Below are positions 22,590 through 29,373 of a stretch of 42,442 nt of DNA, piece by piece (within the stretch, counting starts at the first letter, position 1; every line of letters begins with the position of its first letter). The notes under the pieces were generated by a model that had not been told where the DNA came from, searched no databases, and saw nothing but the letters and a program-made list of their open reading frames with translations. Position numbers and translations under genes: made by a program. This DNA is from Oscillospiraceae bacterium (GTDB lineage Bacteria; Bacillota; Clostridia; Oscillospirales; Oscillospiraceae): NCBI GenBank assembly GCA_017535865.1, contig JAFXTM010000010.1, forward strand, positions 1-42,442, given 5' to 3'.

Positions 22590-23133
22590 ATAACACGTAA
22601 CACGCTTTTTCCGTCACGATATAATTCATCCGCAGATCATGCGGTTCCGTGACAACGCGCTCCAGGCGCTGGACCTCGAAGGCTGCGCACACGCGGATGG
22701 CCTGCGGGCAGCGCAGCAGATAACGGTCGTAATATCCGGCTCCGTGGCCGAGGCGTCTCCCCGCGGCGTCAAAGCCCAGGCAGGGGACCAGCACCGCGTC
22801 GATCTCCTCCGGTGCGATGAGCACGGAGCAGGCAGGGTCCGGCTCCTCGATGCCGAAAGGGCCCGCCCGCAGCGGTCCTGTCGGAAAGCGCGCCTCCATC
22901 TTCCCCGCGCCGAGGCAGCGCGGATAGACGAAGCGCGCGCCGAGCTCCGCCTCCATCGCGGCGAGGTCCGCCTCATCGGGCAGGGCGCGGTAGCTCAGGA
23001 TCGTTCGGGCCTTCCGCAGCGCCGGCAGCTCGCGGAGTCGGGCGCAGATCGCCGCGTTGTATGCGTCTCTCTCCTCCGCGCACAGGGCACGGCGGGCGGC
23101 CAGGGTCTGTTTCCGCTGCTCGGCTTTCGTCAT
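22588..23133 (-). CDS. 5-formyltetrahydrofolate cyclo-ligase
   Basis: A 181-residue cytoplasmic enzyme that converts 5-formyl-THF and ATP to 5,10-methenyl-THF, salvaging a storage form of folate. The N-terminal basic segment (AEQRKQTLAARRAL) and the family signature LGHGAGYYDRYL near residue 145 are both present, and the length is normal. The ATG overlaps the folT stop by ATGA, so folate import and folate salvage are co-translated. An AAAGGAGCC-like ribosome site lies inside folT. Confidence 0.93.
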   Translation of the reverse strand: MTKAEQRKQTLAARRALCAEERDAYNAAICARLRELPALRKARTILSYRALPDEADLAAMEAELGARFVYPRCLGAGKMEARFPTGPLRAGPFGIEEPDPACSVLIAPEEIDAVLVPCLGFDAAGRRLGHGAGYYDRYLLRCPQAIRVCAAFEVQRLERVVTEPHDLRMNYIVTEKACYVL

Positions 23134-23633
23134 GACAGGCTCCTTTTCAAATGCGGCAGCAGCCGCACGAGCGCCTGGATCACGACCAGCTGCACCGCGA
23201 AGAGCAGCGCACACTGCGGCAGGCGCGAGACGAGCAGCGGTACGAAGGGCGAGCCGTAGAGCAGGGAGATCCAGAGGGTGTTGAGCAGCAGGCTCAATGC
23301 GAGTTGGTGCACCGCCACCGCGAGCAGGATGCGCACGAAGCTCTGCTTCGGATACAGAAAGAGCCCGTAGCACAGGCCCATCAGGAAGGCGGTCAGCGTA
23401 AATCCGGGAAAATAGGGTCCGGTCGGGAAGAGCAGAGCCCCGAGGAGATCCGCGAGCGCCGCGACGATCCCGGCGCTCAGCGGGCCGAGCAGCAGCGCCG
23501 CGAGCACTACCGGTACAAAGGCGAAGCCGATCTTCATGTTCCAGGCACTGATCGACAGAAAGCGCGAGAGCACGATCTCCAGCGCTGTCAGCATCGCCGA
23601 AAGCGTGAGCGTCCGGGTCGTAAGTTTTGGCAT
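23130..23633 (-). CDS. folT: Folate ECF transporter substrate-specific component
   Basis: A 167-residue membrane protein with about five to six helices. It begins with LTTRTLTLSAMLTALEIVLSR and has the AWNMKIGFAFVPV segment seen in FolT-type S components. Such proteins bind folate and work with the shared EcfA-EcfA'-EcfT energising module, which is not in this window. The ATG at 23633 has AAAGGAG eight bases upstream, but that site lies in the 3' arm of a perfect hairpin. Upstream is a THF-riboswitch-like leader, which strongly supports folate as substrate. Confidence 0.88.
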   Translation of the reverse strand: MPKLTTRTLTLSAMLTALEIVLSRFLSISAWNMKIGFAFVPVVLAALLLGPLSAGIVAALADLLGALLFPTGPYFPGFTLTAFLMGLCYGLFLYPKQSFVRILLAVAVHQLALSLLLNTLWISLLYGSPFVPLLVSRLPQCALLFAVQLVVIQALVRLLPHLKRSLS

Positions 23634-23640
23634 AAAAAGA

Positions 23641-23670
23641 CTCCTTTCGTGACGGTTGCCACGAAAGGAG
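23641..23670 (-). promoter_or_regulatory. Hairpin that buries the folT ribosome site
   Basis: On the minus strand CTCCTTTCGTG (23670-23660) pairs perfectly with CACGAAAGGAG (23651-23641), and the latter contains the folT ribosome site. TCTTTTTATG follows, so it can hide the ribosome site and perhaps also terminate. A competing pairing of GCCACAAGAGGA (about 23689-23678) with TCCTTTCGTGGC would break this hairpin. Confidence 0.7.
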
Positions 23671-23689
23671 ATGCATTCCTCTTGTGGCA

Positions 23690-23820
23690 GCGGAAGCGGA
23701 GGCAGCACCGATTTCGTCCGCGGGCAACTTCCCATTCCGCGGCACTCCAGACCGCCGGAGGCGGTCAACGCGCTGGTCCTACTCTGTCGTCAGAAGAAAC
23801 TCGCTTCACTCCGCTTCCGC
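23690..23820 (-). ncRNA. THF (tetrahydrofolate) riboswitch-like leader of folT
   Basis: On the minus strand the leader shows AGAGTAG, then exactly six bases, then CGCGTT, as in the canonical THF aptamer. GGAATGGGA in a CCGCGG...CCGCGG stem, ACGAAA and CGGTG then follow in order. A 12-bp perfect outer stem (GCGGAAGCGGAG at 23820-23809 with CTCCGCTTCCGC at 23701-23690) closes it. Its place in front of folT matches known THF riboswitch targets. The outer stem is longer and set further out than usual, so exact borders are uncertain. Confidence 0.75.
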
Positions 23821-23865
23821 CTTCCGGCGAATGCTTCGTATCCGCTCCTTCCTTCTTGCGTTCCG

Positions 23866-23894
23866 ATCATACGGCGATCCGCGCCGCAAGTCAA
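23866..23894 (-). promoter_or_regulatory. Promoter of the folT leader
   Basis: On the minus strand TTGACT (23894-23889), a 17-bp spacer and TATGAT (23871-23866). It starts in the last codons of folD, so the folT unit has its own promoter besides any read-through. Confidence 0.7.
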
Positions 23895-24739
23895 GAGAGT
23901 TTTTCAGCCGCCTCGACCACGTGGCGCATGAGCACCGTCGTCGTGATGGCGCCGACGCCGCCCGGCACCGGGCTGATCGCGCGCACGATCGGCGAGATCT
24001 CCTCAAAGGCAGCGTTCCCGTGGAGTTTCCCGTCCGCGTCCGGCACCGTCCCCACGTCGATGACGACCTGGCCCTCGCGGACATAGTCCGGCGTGATAAG
24101 CCCGATCTTGCGCGTGGCCGCCACCACGATATCCGCCCGGCGGCAGATTTCGGCCTCCGCGGGAGTATGGGTATGACAGACGACAACGGTGGCGTTGCGC
24201 ACCGTCATCAGAAGCGCAAGCGGCCGCCCCACTACGAGGCTGCGCCCGAGGATGCAGACCTTCGCGCCGTCCAGCGGACAGTCATAAAAGCGCAGCAGAT
24301 CCAGCACCGCCTCCGGCGTGCAGGGGCAGAAGCCCGGCCCGCGGCCAACAAAAGCCAGGCGCAGCGAGGCGTCGGTCACACCGTCCACATCCTTCTCCGG
24401 GCTCAGCGCCGCCCAGGCGCGGGCCTCGTCGATCTGCGGCGGCAGGGGGCGCAGGGGCAGGCAGCCGTGGACCGCAGGGTCCGCGCTGACCGCACGCAGC
24501 GTCTCCGCGAGCTTCTCCGTGCCGCTCTCCGCCGGCAGCAGCTCCTGCCGCACCGCGATCCCCAGCTTTTCGCAGACGCGGAGCGTCGAGCGCTCATAGC
24601 TCAGACTTCCCGGATCTTCCCCCACGCGCACCAGCGCGAGCGTGGGCGTGATCCCGCGCTCTTTCAGCACGGCGATGCGGCCGCGCAGTTCCCCGCGCAG
24701 CTTTTCGGCCACCGGGGCACCGTACAGGATCCGGCTCAT
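23891..24739 (-). CDS. folD: FolD-type methylene-THF dehydrogenase with altered active site
   Basis: FolD normally carries out NAD(P)-dependent oxidation of methylene-THF and hydrolysis of methenyl-THF. The 282-residue protein shows the family frame: EKDVDG, PCTP, GRSLVVGRPLA (Rossmann loop) and SPVPGGVG. In the catalytic segment YxxxKxK the sequence is YERSTLR, so threonine stands where the cyclohydrolase lysine belongs. The QLPLP motif reads LRPLP. The cyclohydrolase step may therefore be lost, leaving a dehydrogenase. The ATG overlaps the stop of the cyclodeaminase-family gene (ATGA), which could supply the missing step. Confidence 0.9.
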   Translation of the reverse strand: MSRILYGAPVAEKLRGELRGRIAVLKERGITPTLALVRVGEDPGSLSYERSTLRVCEKLGIAVRQELLPAESGTEKLAETLRAVSADPAVHGCLPLRPLPPQIDEARAWAALSPEKDVDGVTDASLRLAFVGRGPGFCPCTPEAVLDLLRFYDCPLDGAKVCILGRSLVVGRPLALLMTVRNATVVVCHTHTPAEAEICRRADIVVAATRKIGLITPDYVREGQVVIDVGTVPDADGKLHGNAAFEEISPIVRAISPVPGGVGAITTTVLMRHVVEAAEKLS

Positions 24740-25356
24740 GTCTCCTCGTTTCTCAGATCCATCAGGATCTGCAGTTCAAGATCTTCGAGCACCGGAAGAT
24801 GCTCCCGCAGCATCGACTCCGTCAGCGCATTCAGGCCGACGGCCTCCGGGTCGGCTGGGTAAGGCTTCGTGTTCACATACACGTTCAGCGCCGCGCACAG
24901 CAGAGCGGCGCGGCAGGCAGCCGCGGCGCATCCCACGTCGGAGAGCAGCAGCGGGTTCGTGTCCCGCCGCAGGGCGGCGAGCAGCGCCGCGGTCTTTCCG
25001 CACAGGCGCAGCATCTCCAGCGCTGCCCCGCAGGCCCCAAGCGAGGCCGCGCGCAGCGTCTCCGCCCGCTCCGGCTCGTCCTTCGGCAGTTTGTAGGCAG
25101 CCGCGAGCGGCAGAAAGGCGGCCTCGTCCGCCGCGATCTGTTCCAGAAAGCGCAGGCGCAGCGCCTCGCAGCTTTCCGCGTCTCCGTTCAGGCGCGCGGA
25201 ACGCTCCGCATCGCCTTTCCGCCCGGCGCTGAGCCGGGAGGCCATCGCCCCGAGCGAGGCCGCCAGCGCGCCCATCAGCGCCGCCGCGCCGCCGCCGCCC
25301 GGCGCGGGCGCAGCCGAGGCCAGCGCTTCGGTGAAGGTCAGTATGCTTTCGTCCAT
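24736..25356 (-). CDS. fchA: Cyclodeaminase/cyclohydrolase family protein (FchA-like)
   Basis: A 206-residue mostly helical protein of the formimido-THF cyclodeaminase C-terminal family. The glycine-rich loop AAPAPGGGGAAALMGALAAS (residues 14-33) and the later NVYVNTKPYPADPEAV segment are typical. Family members either deaminate formimino-THF (with glycine or histidine breakdown) or hydrolyse methenyl-THF (FchA in one-carbon metabolism). Coupling to a FolD that lacks its catalytic lysine favours the cyclohydrolase role, by inference. An AAAGGAGGT ribosome site and a strong promoter precede it. Confidence 0.85.
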   Translation of the reverse strand: MDESILTFTEALASAAPAPGGGGAAALMGALAASLGAMASRLSAGRKGDAERSARLNGDAESCEALRLRFLEQIAADEAAFLPLAAAYKLPKDEPERAETLRAASLGACGAALEMLRLCGKTAALLAALRRDTNPLLLSDVGCAAAACRAALLCAALNVYVNTKPYPADPEAVGLNALTESMLREHLPVLEDLELQILMDLRNEET

Positions 25357-25407
25357 GCGGACCTCCTTTTATCGGACGCTCAGCGTCCCATCTTGTTCTC
25401 TGTCCGT

Positions 25408-25436
25408 ATTATATGGGTTTTCCCCGCGCTTGGCAA
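25408..25436 (-). promoter_or_regulatory. Promoter of the fchA-folD unit
   Basis: On the minus strand TTGCCA (25436-25431), a 17-bp spacer and TATAAT (25413-25408). A small GGACGCT/AGCGTCC hairpin (25374-25388) lies in the leader just before the ribosome site. Confidence 0.75.
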
Positions 25437-25441
25437 GCCTC

Positions 25442-25470
25442 TTGCAAAGTTCTTGTTTTTCCGCTATAGT
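25442..25470 (+). promoter_or_regulatory. Promoter of rdgB
   Basis: TTGCAA (25442-25447), a 17-bp spacer and TATAGT (25465-25470), 31 bases before the start. It lies just upstream of, and divergent from, the fchA promoter. Confidence 0.75.
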
Positions 25471-25501
25471 GTCCCTATCCCAAATTGCAGGAGATGCCGC
25501 C

Positions 25502-26110
25502 ATGAAACTGATCATTGCCTCCAACAACGCCCACAAGCTCGTCGAGATCAAGGCCATCCTCGGCAGCCGCTTTGAGGAGATCCTCTCTCTGCGCGAGGCG
25601 GGGATCGACCATGAGACCGTCGAGGACGGCGAGACTTTCCTGGAAAACGCCGGAAAAAAAGCGCGGGAGATCGCGGCGATCTCCGGCTGCTGCGCACTCG
25701 CGGACGACAGCGGGCTCTGCGTCGACGCGCTCGGCGGCGCGCCGGGGATCTACTCCGCCCGTTACAGCGGCGTACACGGCGACGACAAGGCCAATAACCG
25801 CAAGCTCCTCGAGGTGCTGCGGGACGTGCCGGACGAGGCGCGCGGCGCACACTTCACCTGCGCGATCGTGCTGGCCCGACCCGACGGGACGGAGGTCTCG
25901 GCCGAGGGCTATTTCTACGGCGTGATCGCCCACGGCGAGAGCGGCTCCAACGGCTTCGGCTACGACCCACTCTTCTATCTGCCGGAATACGGCTGCACCT
26001 CGGCCGAGCTTGCGCCCGAGGAAAAAAACCGCATCAGCCACCGCTCCGCGGCGCTGCGCCTTCTCGTGGAGAAGCTCGGGGCGGCGCAGCCTTTTGATCC
26101 CGCGCAATAA
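25502..26110 (+). CDS. rdgB: XTP/dITP diphosphatase (RdgB/HAM1 family)
   Basis: A 202-residue cytoplasmic house-cleaning enzyme that hydrolyses deaminated purine triphosphates to monophosphates and pyrophosphate, keeping them out of DNA and RNA. Motifs are all present: SNNAHKLVEIK at the N-terminus, ADDSGL, YSARYSG, NGFGYDPLFYLP and ISHRSAALR. The ATG at 25502 has AGGAG eight bases upstream; the longer open frame runs through the promoter. It is monocistronic with a strong terminator. Length and motifs are standard. Confidence 0.96.
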   Translation: MKLIIASNNAHKLVEIKAILGSRFEEILSLREAGIDHETVEDGETFLENAGKKAREIAAISGCCALADDSGLCVDALGGAPGIYSARYSGVHGDDKANNRKLLEVLRDVPDEARGAHFTCAIVLARPDGTEVSAEGYFYGVIAHGESGSNGFGYDPLFYLPEYGCTSAELAPEEKNRISHRSAALRLLVEKLGAAQPFDPAQ

Positions 26111-26120
26111 CCGCGCAGCA

Positions 26121-26158
26121 AAAGCGCCGGTCAGGCCTTGGCCCGACCGGCGCTTTTT
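26121..26158. terminator. Bidirectional terminator, rdgB / membrane protein
   Basis: AAAGCGCCGGTC (26121-26132) pairs with GACCGGCGCTTT (26145-26156), followed by further T. The 3' end of the convergent membrane-protein gene abuts it. Confidence 0.9.
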
Positions 26159-26159
26159 G

Positions 26160-28130
26160 TCATGGCTCACCCGCCTCTTCGCGGCGGTCTCCCTCCCGCC
26201 TGCAGCAGGCCAGAAACAGGGGGATCAGGATCGGCATGAGGACGACGGCCGGGAACTGATAACGGCCGTAATAGCCGTTGCACGGCCCCAGCACGCACAT
26301 GAGCAGCGTCCCCAGCGGAGGCGCCAGCAGCGCCAGAGCGGCCGTTTGCCTTCTCCGTATCCCGTAAAACAGCATGATCAGCATAAGCCAGGTGTAGACG
26401 GCAGGCGTCATCAGAAGCGAAAAGCCGGGGAACGAACGGATCGCGGTATAGATCCTGTCGCTCGCCGAGCGAAAGCCCGCCGTGCTCTCCGGATATGAAA
26501 ACGCCTGTCCCAGGGCCTTGATCGCTTTGTTGGTATCTTCGATGCACGTTTCCGACCAGCGATAAGAATAGTTGTACCGGAACCGGACCCCCGGGTAGAA
26601 GTACTGATAGTAGTTGTTCATGGTCGCCTGGACATAGGTCCCGGGATGCTTCCAAAGCATGGCCGCCCAGGCGCGGAAATACCGCAGCAGCTCTTTCCCG
26701 GTCGCCTCCTCGCGATAGGTCTTTTTGACCGCGTCGGATTTGTCGGGATTGTAGTTTTCCTTGAGCGAGGCGTAATCCAGCACCGCGTCGATCGCCTCTC
26801 TTTCCCCGTCGGTCACGTCGTCGGCATGGTACGCGACATAGCGGGCCGTCTGCTGGAAGGGGATCGAGAGCATTTCGCGGACGCTTCCCGGTGTATACCG
26901 GAGCGCGGGAAACAGCAGCCCATACACGGCAAATCCCGTGAAAAGCGCAAAGCAGCCGAAGGCAAGAAAGACCTTCCGGGTCGGGCGTTGGAGCAGCCCC
27001 GCTGCCAGGAGCGCCAAGGGCAGGAGATATTTCCAGTCATTGCGCAGGAGCAGCATCCCCACGCAGGCGAGCGCCATGAACATATAGGTCTTCCCTCCGC
27101 GCCGGCCCGTCAGGAGCAGATAAAACGCCCACACCAGAAGAATCAGCACGGCGGCCAGGAGCACATCCTTCGTGAGCAGGCACAGATAATTGTGGATCAG
27201 CGGATGGACGAAGGCATACGCGATCAGAAGGAGCGCGTGTTCTGTCCTGATAATGCGTTCACGGAGCAAAAAAGCCGACGCGCCGGAATATGCGGCGATC
27301 AGGCTGAGCGCATGCACGAGCGCGCAGAGGAAGGCCCCGGCGTTGAAGGAATGAAAGAGTGCGTTTCCCAGCAGCAGGCACCCATGGATCAGCCAGGTAT
27401 GGAGGATCGGATGATGCTGGTTGATGAACACCGACTCCGACAGGAGCCGGGCCCCGGACATATACGACCCGCCGACCGAGCCCAGCACAGGAAAGGCCTG
27501 GACGATCTGGGCGCGGTTATCGCCCATGAAGATCGCCGGATATGACAGGAGGATGTGGGGCGTATATGCAAGGAGCAGGGTAAGGAACACTGTCCGAAAG
27601 GGCTTTTCCTCCAGGCGCCGCCCGTAACGGCCGAGCCGTCTGCCGTCCCTCTCCGCGGGCAGCGTTTCCGGAACGGCGGAGAAAAACCTGTCCAGAACAA
27701 AAAACAGACAGTGCAGCACGCGTTCAAAGAACAGACGGTAACCCCAGAAGCACAGGGCCGCTTTCAGGATCTGCCCGTTCCGGACCGTCAGGACCAGCTG
27801 CCAGGAATCGTCCTTTTCGAAGGAATAACCGAGGACCATGAACAAGGCGAACAGGACACTCAACACCTTGACCGTCCAGTCTCTCCGCTCCGGCTTGCCG
27901 GCCCGGCTTTCCATAAACCAGTAGAGCAGGACCAGACAGGGAAGCAGGACGGCGTCGGCAATGCGGAATCCGCGAAACGAGCCGATCAGATTCAGCACGA
28001 GGACACGCAGGGCAGCGCCGCCGATCCCCGGGTTGTCCAGCTCTACGGAAAAAGCCAGGAAGGTGATCGCCGCGGGGATGAGAACACGCTTCCATCCCGT
28101 CCTTCGGGTCTGATCAATCCTGCCGCTCAT
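26160..28130 (-). CDS. Large polytopic membrane protein, DUF6020/GT-C-like
   Basis: A 656-residue protein with about twelve or more hydrophobic helices spread over its length, no signal peptide, and a few polar loops. An acidic pair after an early helix (YSFEKDDSW) and a loop with GDNRAQIVQAFP, followed by NQHHPILHTWLIHG, give the look of a GT-C-type membrane glycosyltransferase that uses lipid-linked sugars. It resembles proteins annotated as DUF6020. Its start overlaps the end of the GT2 gene by 17 bases, so the pair is probably co-translated. A role in building a surface glycan or teichoic-acid-like polymer is inferred. Confidence 0.75.
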   Translation of the reverse strand: MSGRIDQTRRTGWKRVLIPAAITFLAFSVELDNPGIGGAALRVLVLNLIGSFRGFRIADAVLLPCLVLLYWFMESRAGKPERRDWTVKVLSVLFALFMVLGYSFEKDDSWQLVLTVRNGQILKAALCFWGYRLFFERVLHCLFFVLDRFFSAVPETLPAERDGRRLGRYGRRLEEKPFRTVFLTLLLAYTPHILLSYPAIFMGDNRAQIVQAFPVLGSVGGSYMSGARLLSESVFINQHHPILHTWLIHGCLLLGNALFHSFNAGAFLCALVHALSLIAAYSGASAFLLRERIIRTEHALLLIAYAFVHPLIHNYLCLLTKDVLLAAVLILLVWAFYLLLTGRRGGKTYMFMALACVGMLLLRNDWKYLLPLALLAAGLLQRPTRKVFLAFGCFALFTGFAVYGLLFPALRYTPGSVREMLSIPFQQTARYVAYHADDVTDGEREAIDAVLDYASLKENYNPDKSDAVKKTYREEATGKELLRYFRAWAAMLWKHPGTYVQATMNNYYQYFYPGVRFRYNYSYRWSETCIEDTNKAIKALGQAFSYPESTAGFRSASDRIYTAIRSFPGFSLLMTPAVYTWLMLIMLFYGIRRRQTAALALLAPPLGTLLMCVLGPCNGYYGRYQFPAVVLMPILIPLFLACCRREGDRREEAGEP

Positions 28131-29058
28131 GGTCTTTCCCCCGGGAGTGGATCCGCATCAGCTCAAATTCGAAATCCTGCCGGTTTTTCTTCTGAATGTT
28201 TTCCAGGATCAGCCCGGCGAAAAAGGACTGGGTCGCCGCGACCATCACCAGGCCGCACACGATCAGCGTCGGGAAGCGGGGGACCAGCCCCGTGCGCGCG
28301 TACTCGACCAGGACCGGGATGAAAAAGCCGATCGAGACCGCCGCGAGGAGCAGGGCAATCCAACCGAAAAATGCCAGGGGCTTATAGTGACAGAACAGCT
28401 TGAAGACCGTGCCGAGCACTTTCAGCCCGTCGGAGACCGTGTGGAGCTTCGACTCGCTCCCCTCCGGGCGGCTGCGGTATCCGACCACCTCGTTCATAAC
28501 AAGCAGGTTCTTGTCCACCGCGTGCACGGTCATCTCCGTTTCGATCTCAAAGCCCTGCGAGAGCACGGGGAAACTCTTTACGAACTGATAGCTGAAGGCC
28601 CGATAACCGGTCAGGACGTCCCGGATATCGCAGCGAAACAGAAAGTTGACGCTCTCCCGGACCAGCCGGTTCCCCAGGCCGTGAAAGGGCCGCGTGTTTT
28701 TCTCATAATAGGTGGAGGAGAGGCGGTCGCCCACCACCATGTCCGCCTGCTGCTCCAGGACTTTTCTCACCATGGCGGGCGCGCACTCGGCCGGATAGGT
28801 ATCGTCGCCGTCCGTCAGCACATAGCATGCAGCGTCGATCTCCCGAAACATGCGGCGGATGACGTTCCCCTTTCCCTGGCGGCGCTCACAGCGCACGACG
28901 GCGCCGGCGGCAGCGGCGAGGCGAGCCGTATCGTCCGTTGAGTTGTTGTCATAGACATAGATCGTGCTCTCCGGCAGGGCCTCGCGAAAGCTCCGCACCA
29001 CGTTTTCAATGGTTGGCGCTTCGTTATAGCAGGGGATCAGCACTGCGATCTTATCCAT
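28114..29058 (-). CDS. Family 2 glycosyltransferase, polyprenyl-phosphate type
   Basis: A 314-residue GT2 enzyme: an N-terminal GT-A domain (IAVLIPCYNEAPTIENVV, YDNNSTDDT, DxD-like TDGDD around residue 88) and two C-terminal transmembrane helices (about 230-250 and 262-285). This is the layout of DPM1/GtrB-like enzymes that move a sugar onto polyprenyl phosphate at the inner face of the membrane. The membrane-protein gene downstream could use that donor. A GtrA-type protein occurs at the far left of the window and could be a partner in trans. Confidence 0.92.
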   Translation of the reverse strand: MDKIAVLIPCYNEAPTIENVVRSFREALPESTIYVYDNNSTDDTARLAAAAGAVVRCERRQGKGNVIRRMFREIDAACYVLTDGDDTYPAECAPAMVRKVLEQQADMVVGDRLSSTYYEKNTRPFHGLGNRLVRESVNFLFRCDIRDVLTGYRAFSYQFVKSFPVLSQGFEIETEMTVHAVDKNLLVMNEVVGYRSRPEGSESKLHTVSDGLKVLGTVFKLFCHYKPLAFFGWIALLLAAVSIGFFIPVLVEYARTGLVPRFPTLIVCGLVMVAATQSFFAGLILENIQKKNRQDFEFELMRIHSRGKDHERQD

Positions 29059-29188
29059 GTTTTCTCACCGCCTCTCTCCCGACATACGGGAGCCCACCCC
29101 GTCAAAGGAACGGACATTACGCCTGCTTTTGCCGAATGTCGCTGGGATTATCGCTTGAAATGGCAAAAAAAGGATTGGATTTTGCCTC

Positions 29189-29217
29189 ATTATATCATGG
29201 CCTGTCGGTAAATACAA
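29189..29217 (-). promoter_or_regulatory. Promoter of the glycosyltransferase unit
   Basis: On the minus strand TTGTAT (29217-29212), a 17-bp spacer and TATAAT (29194-29189), leaving a leader of about 125 bases. Confidence 0.7.
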
Positions 29218-29245
29218 GGTCACCTGTCCGGGGCAGGCAGGCGGC

Positions 29246-29274
29246 TTGCAAAACCGCCCGCGTCCCGCTATAAT
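29246..29274 (+). promoter_or_regulatory. Promoter of the CotH-type gene
   Basis: TTGCAA (29246-29251), a 17-bp spacer and TATAAT (29269-29274), leaving a leader of about 92 bases. Confidence 0.75.
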
Positions 29275-29296
29275 GAAAAACAGTGTTTTGCCTCAG

Positions 29297-29323
29297 CCGG
29301 CGGCAACCCGCTGCCTCTGCCGG
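29297..29323 (+). other. Hairpin in the CotH leader
   Basis: CCGGC-GGCA (29297-29305) can pair with TGCC...GCCGG (29312-29323), with a three-base bulge and a six-base loop. No T run follows. The role is unknown. Confidence 0.4.
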
Positions 29324-29373
29324 AAGATCGCGGGGCGGACAGAAGATCCTTTTTTCGGAAAGGGCGTGAGCGC

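Larger units (their letters stand above)
29059..29373. other. 315-base divergent intergenic region
   Basis: This gap holds two divergent promoters and a roughly 100-base leader before the CotH-type gene. I see no open frame with a ribosome site and no riboswitch motif that I can name. Confidence 0.6.

Noticed and set aside
23641-23820. T-box leader in front of folT
   Set aside because: The leader lacks a recognisable T-box bulge sequence and specifier context, and folT is not an amino-acid gene. The THF aptamer motifs fit in order and spacing.
29275-29373. Riboswitch (c-di-GMP, SAM or cobalamin) in the CotH leader
   Set aside because: Only a simple nested hairpin is seen; none of the conserved core motifs of those classes could be found.
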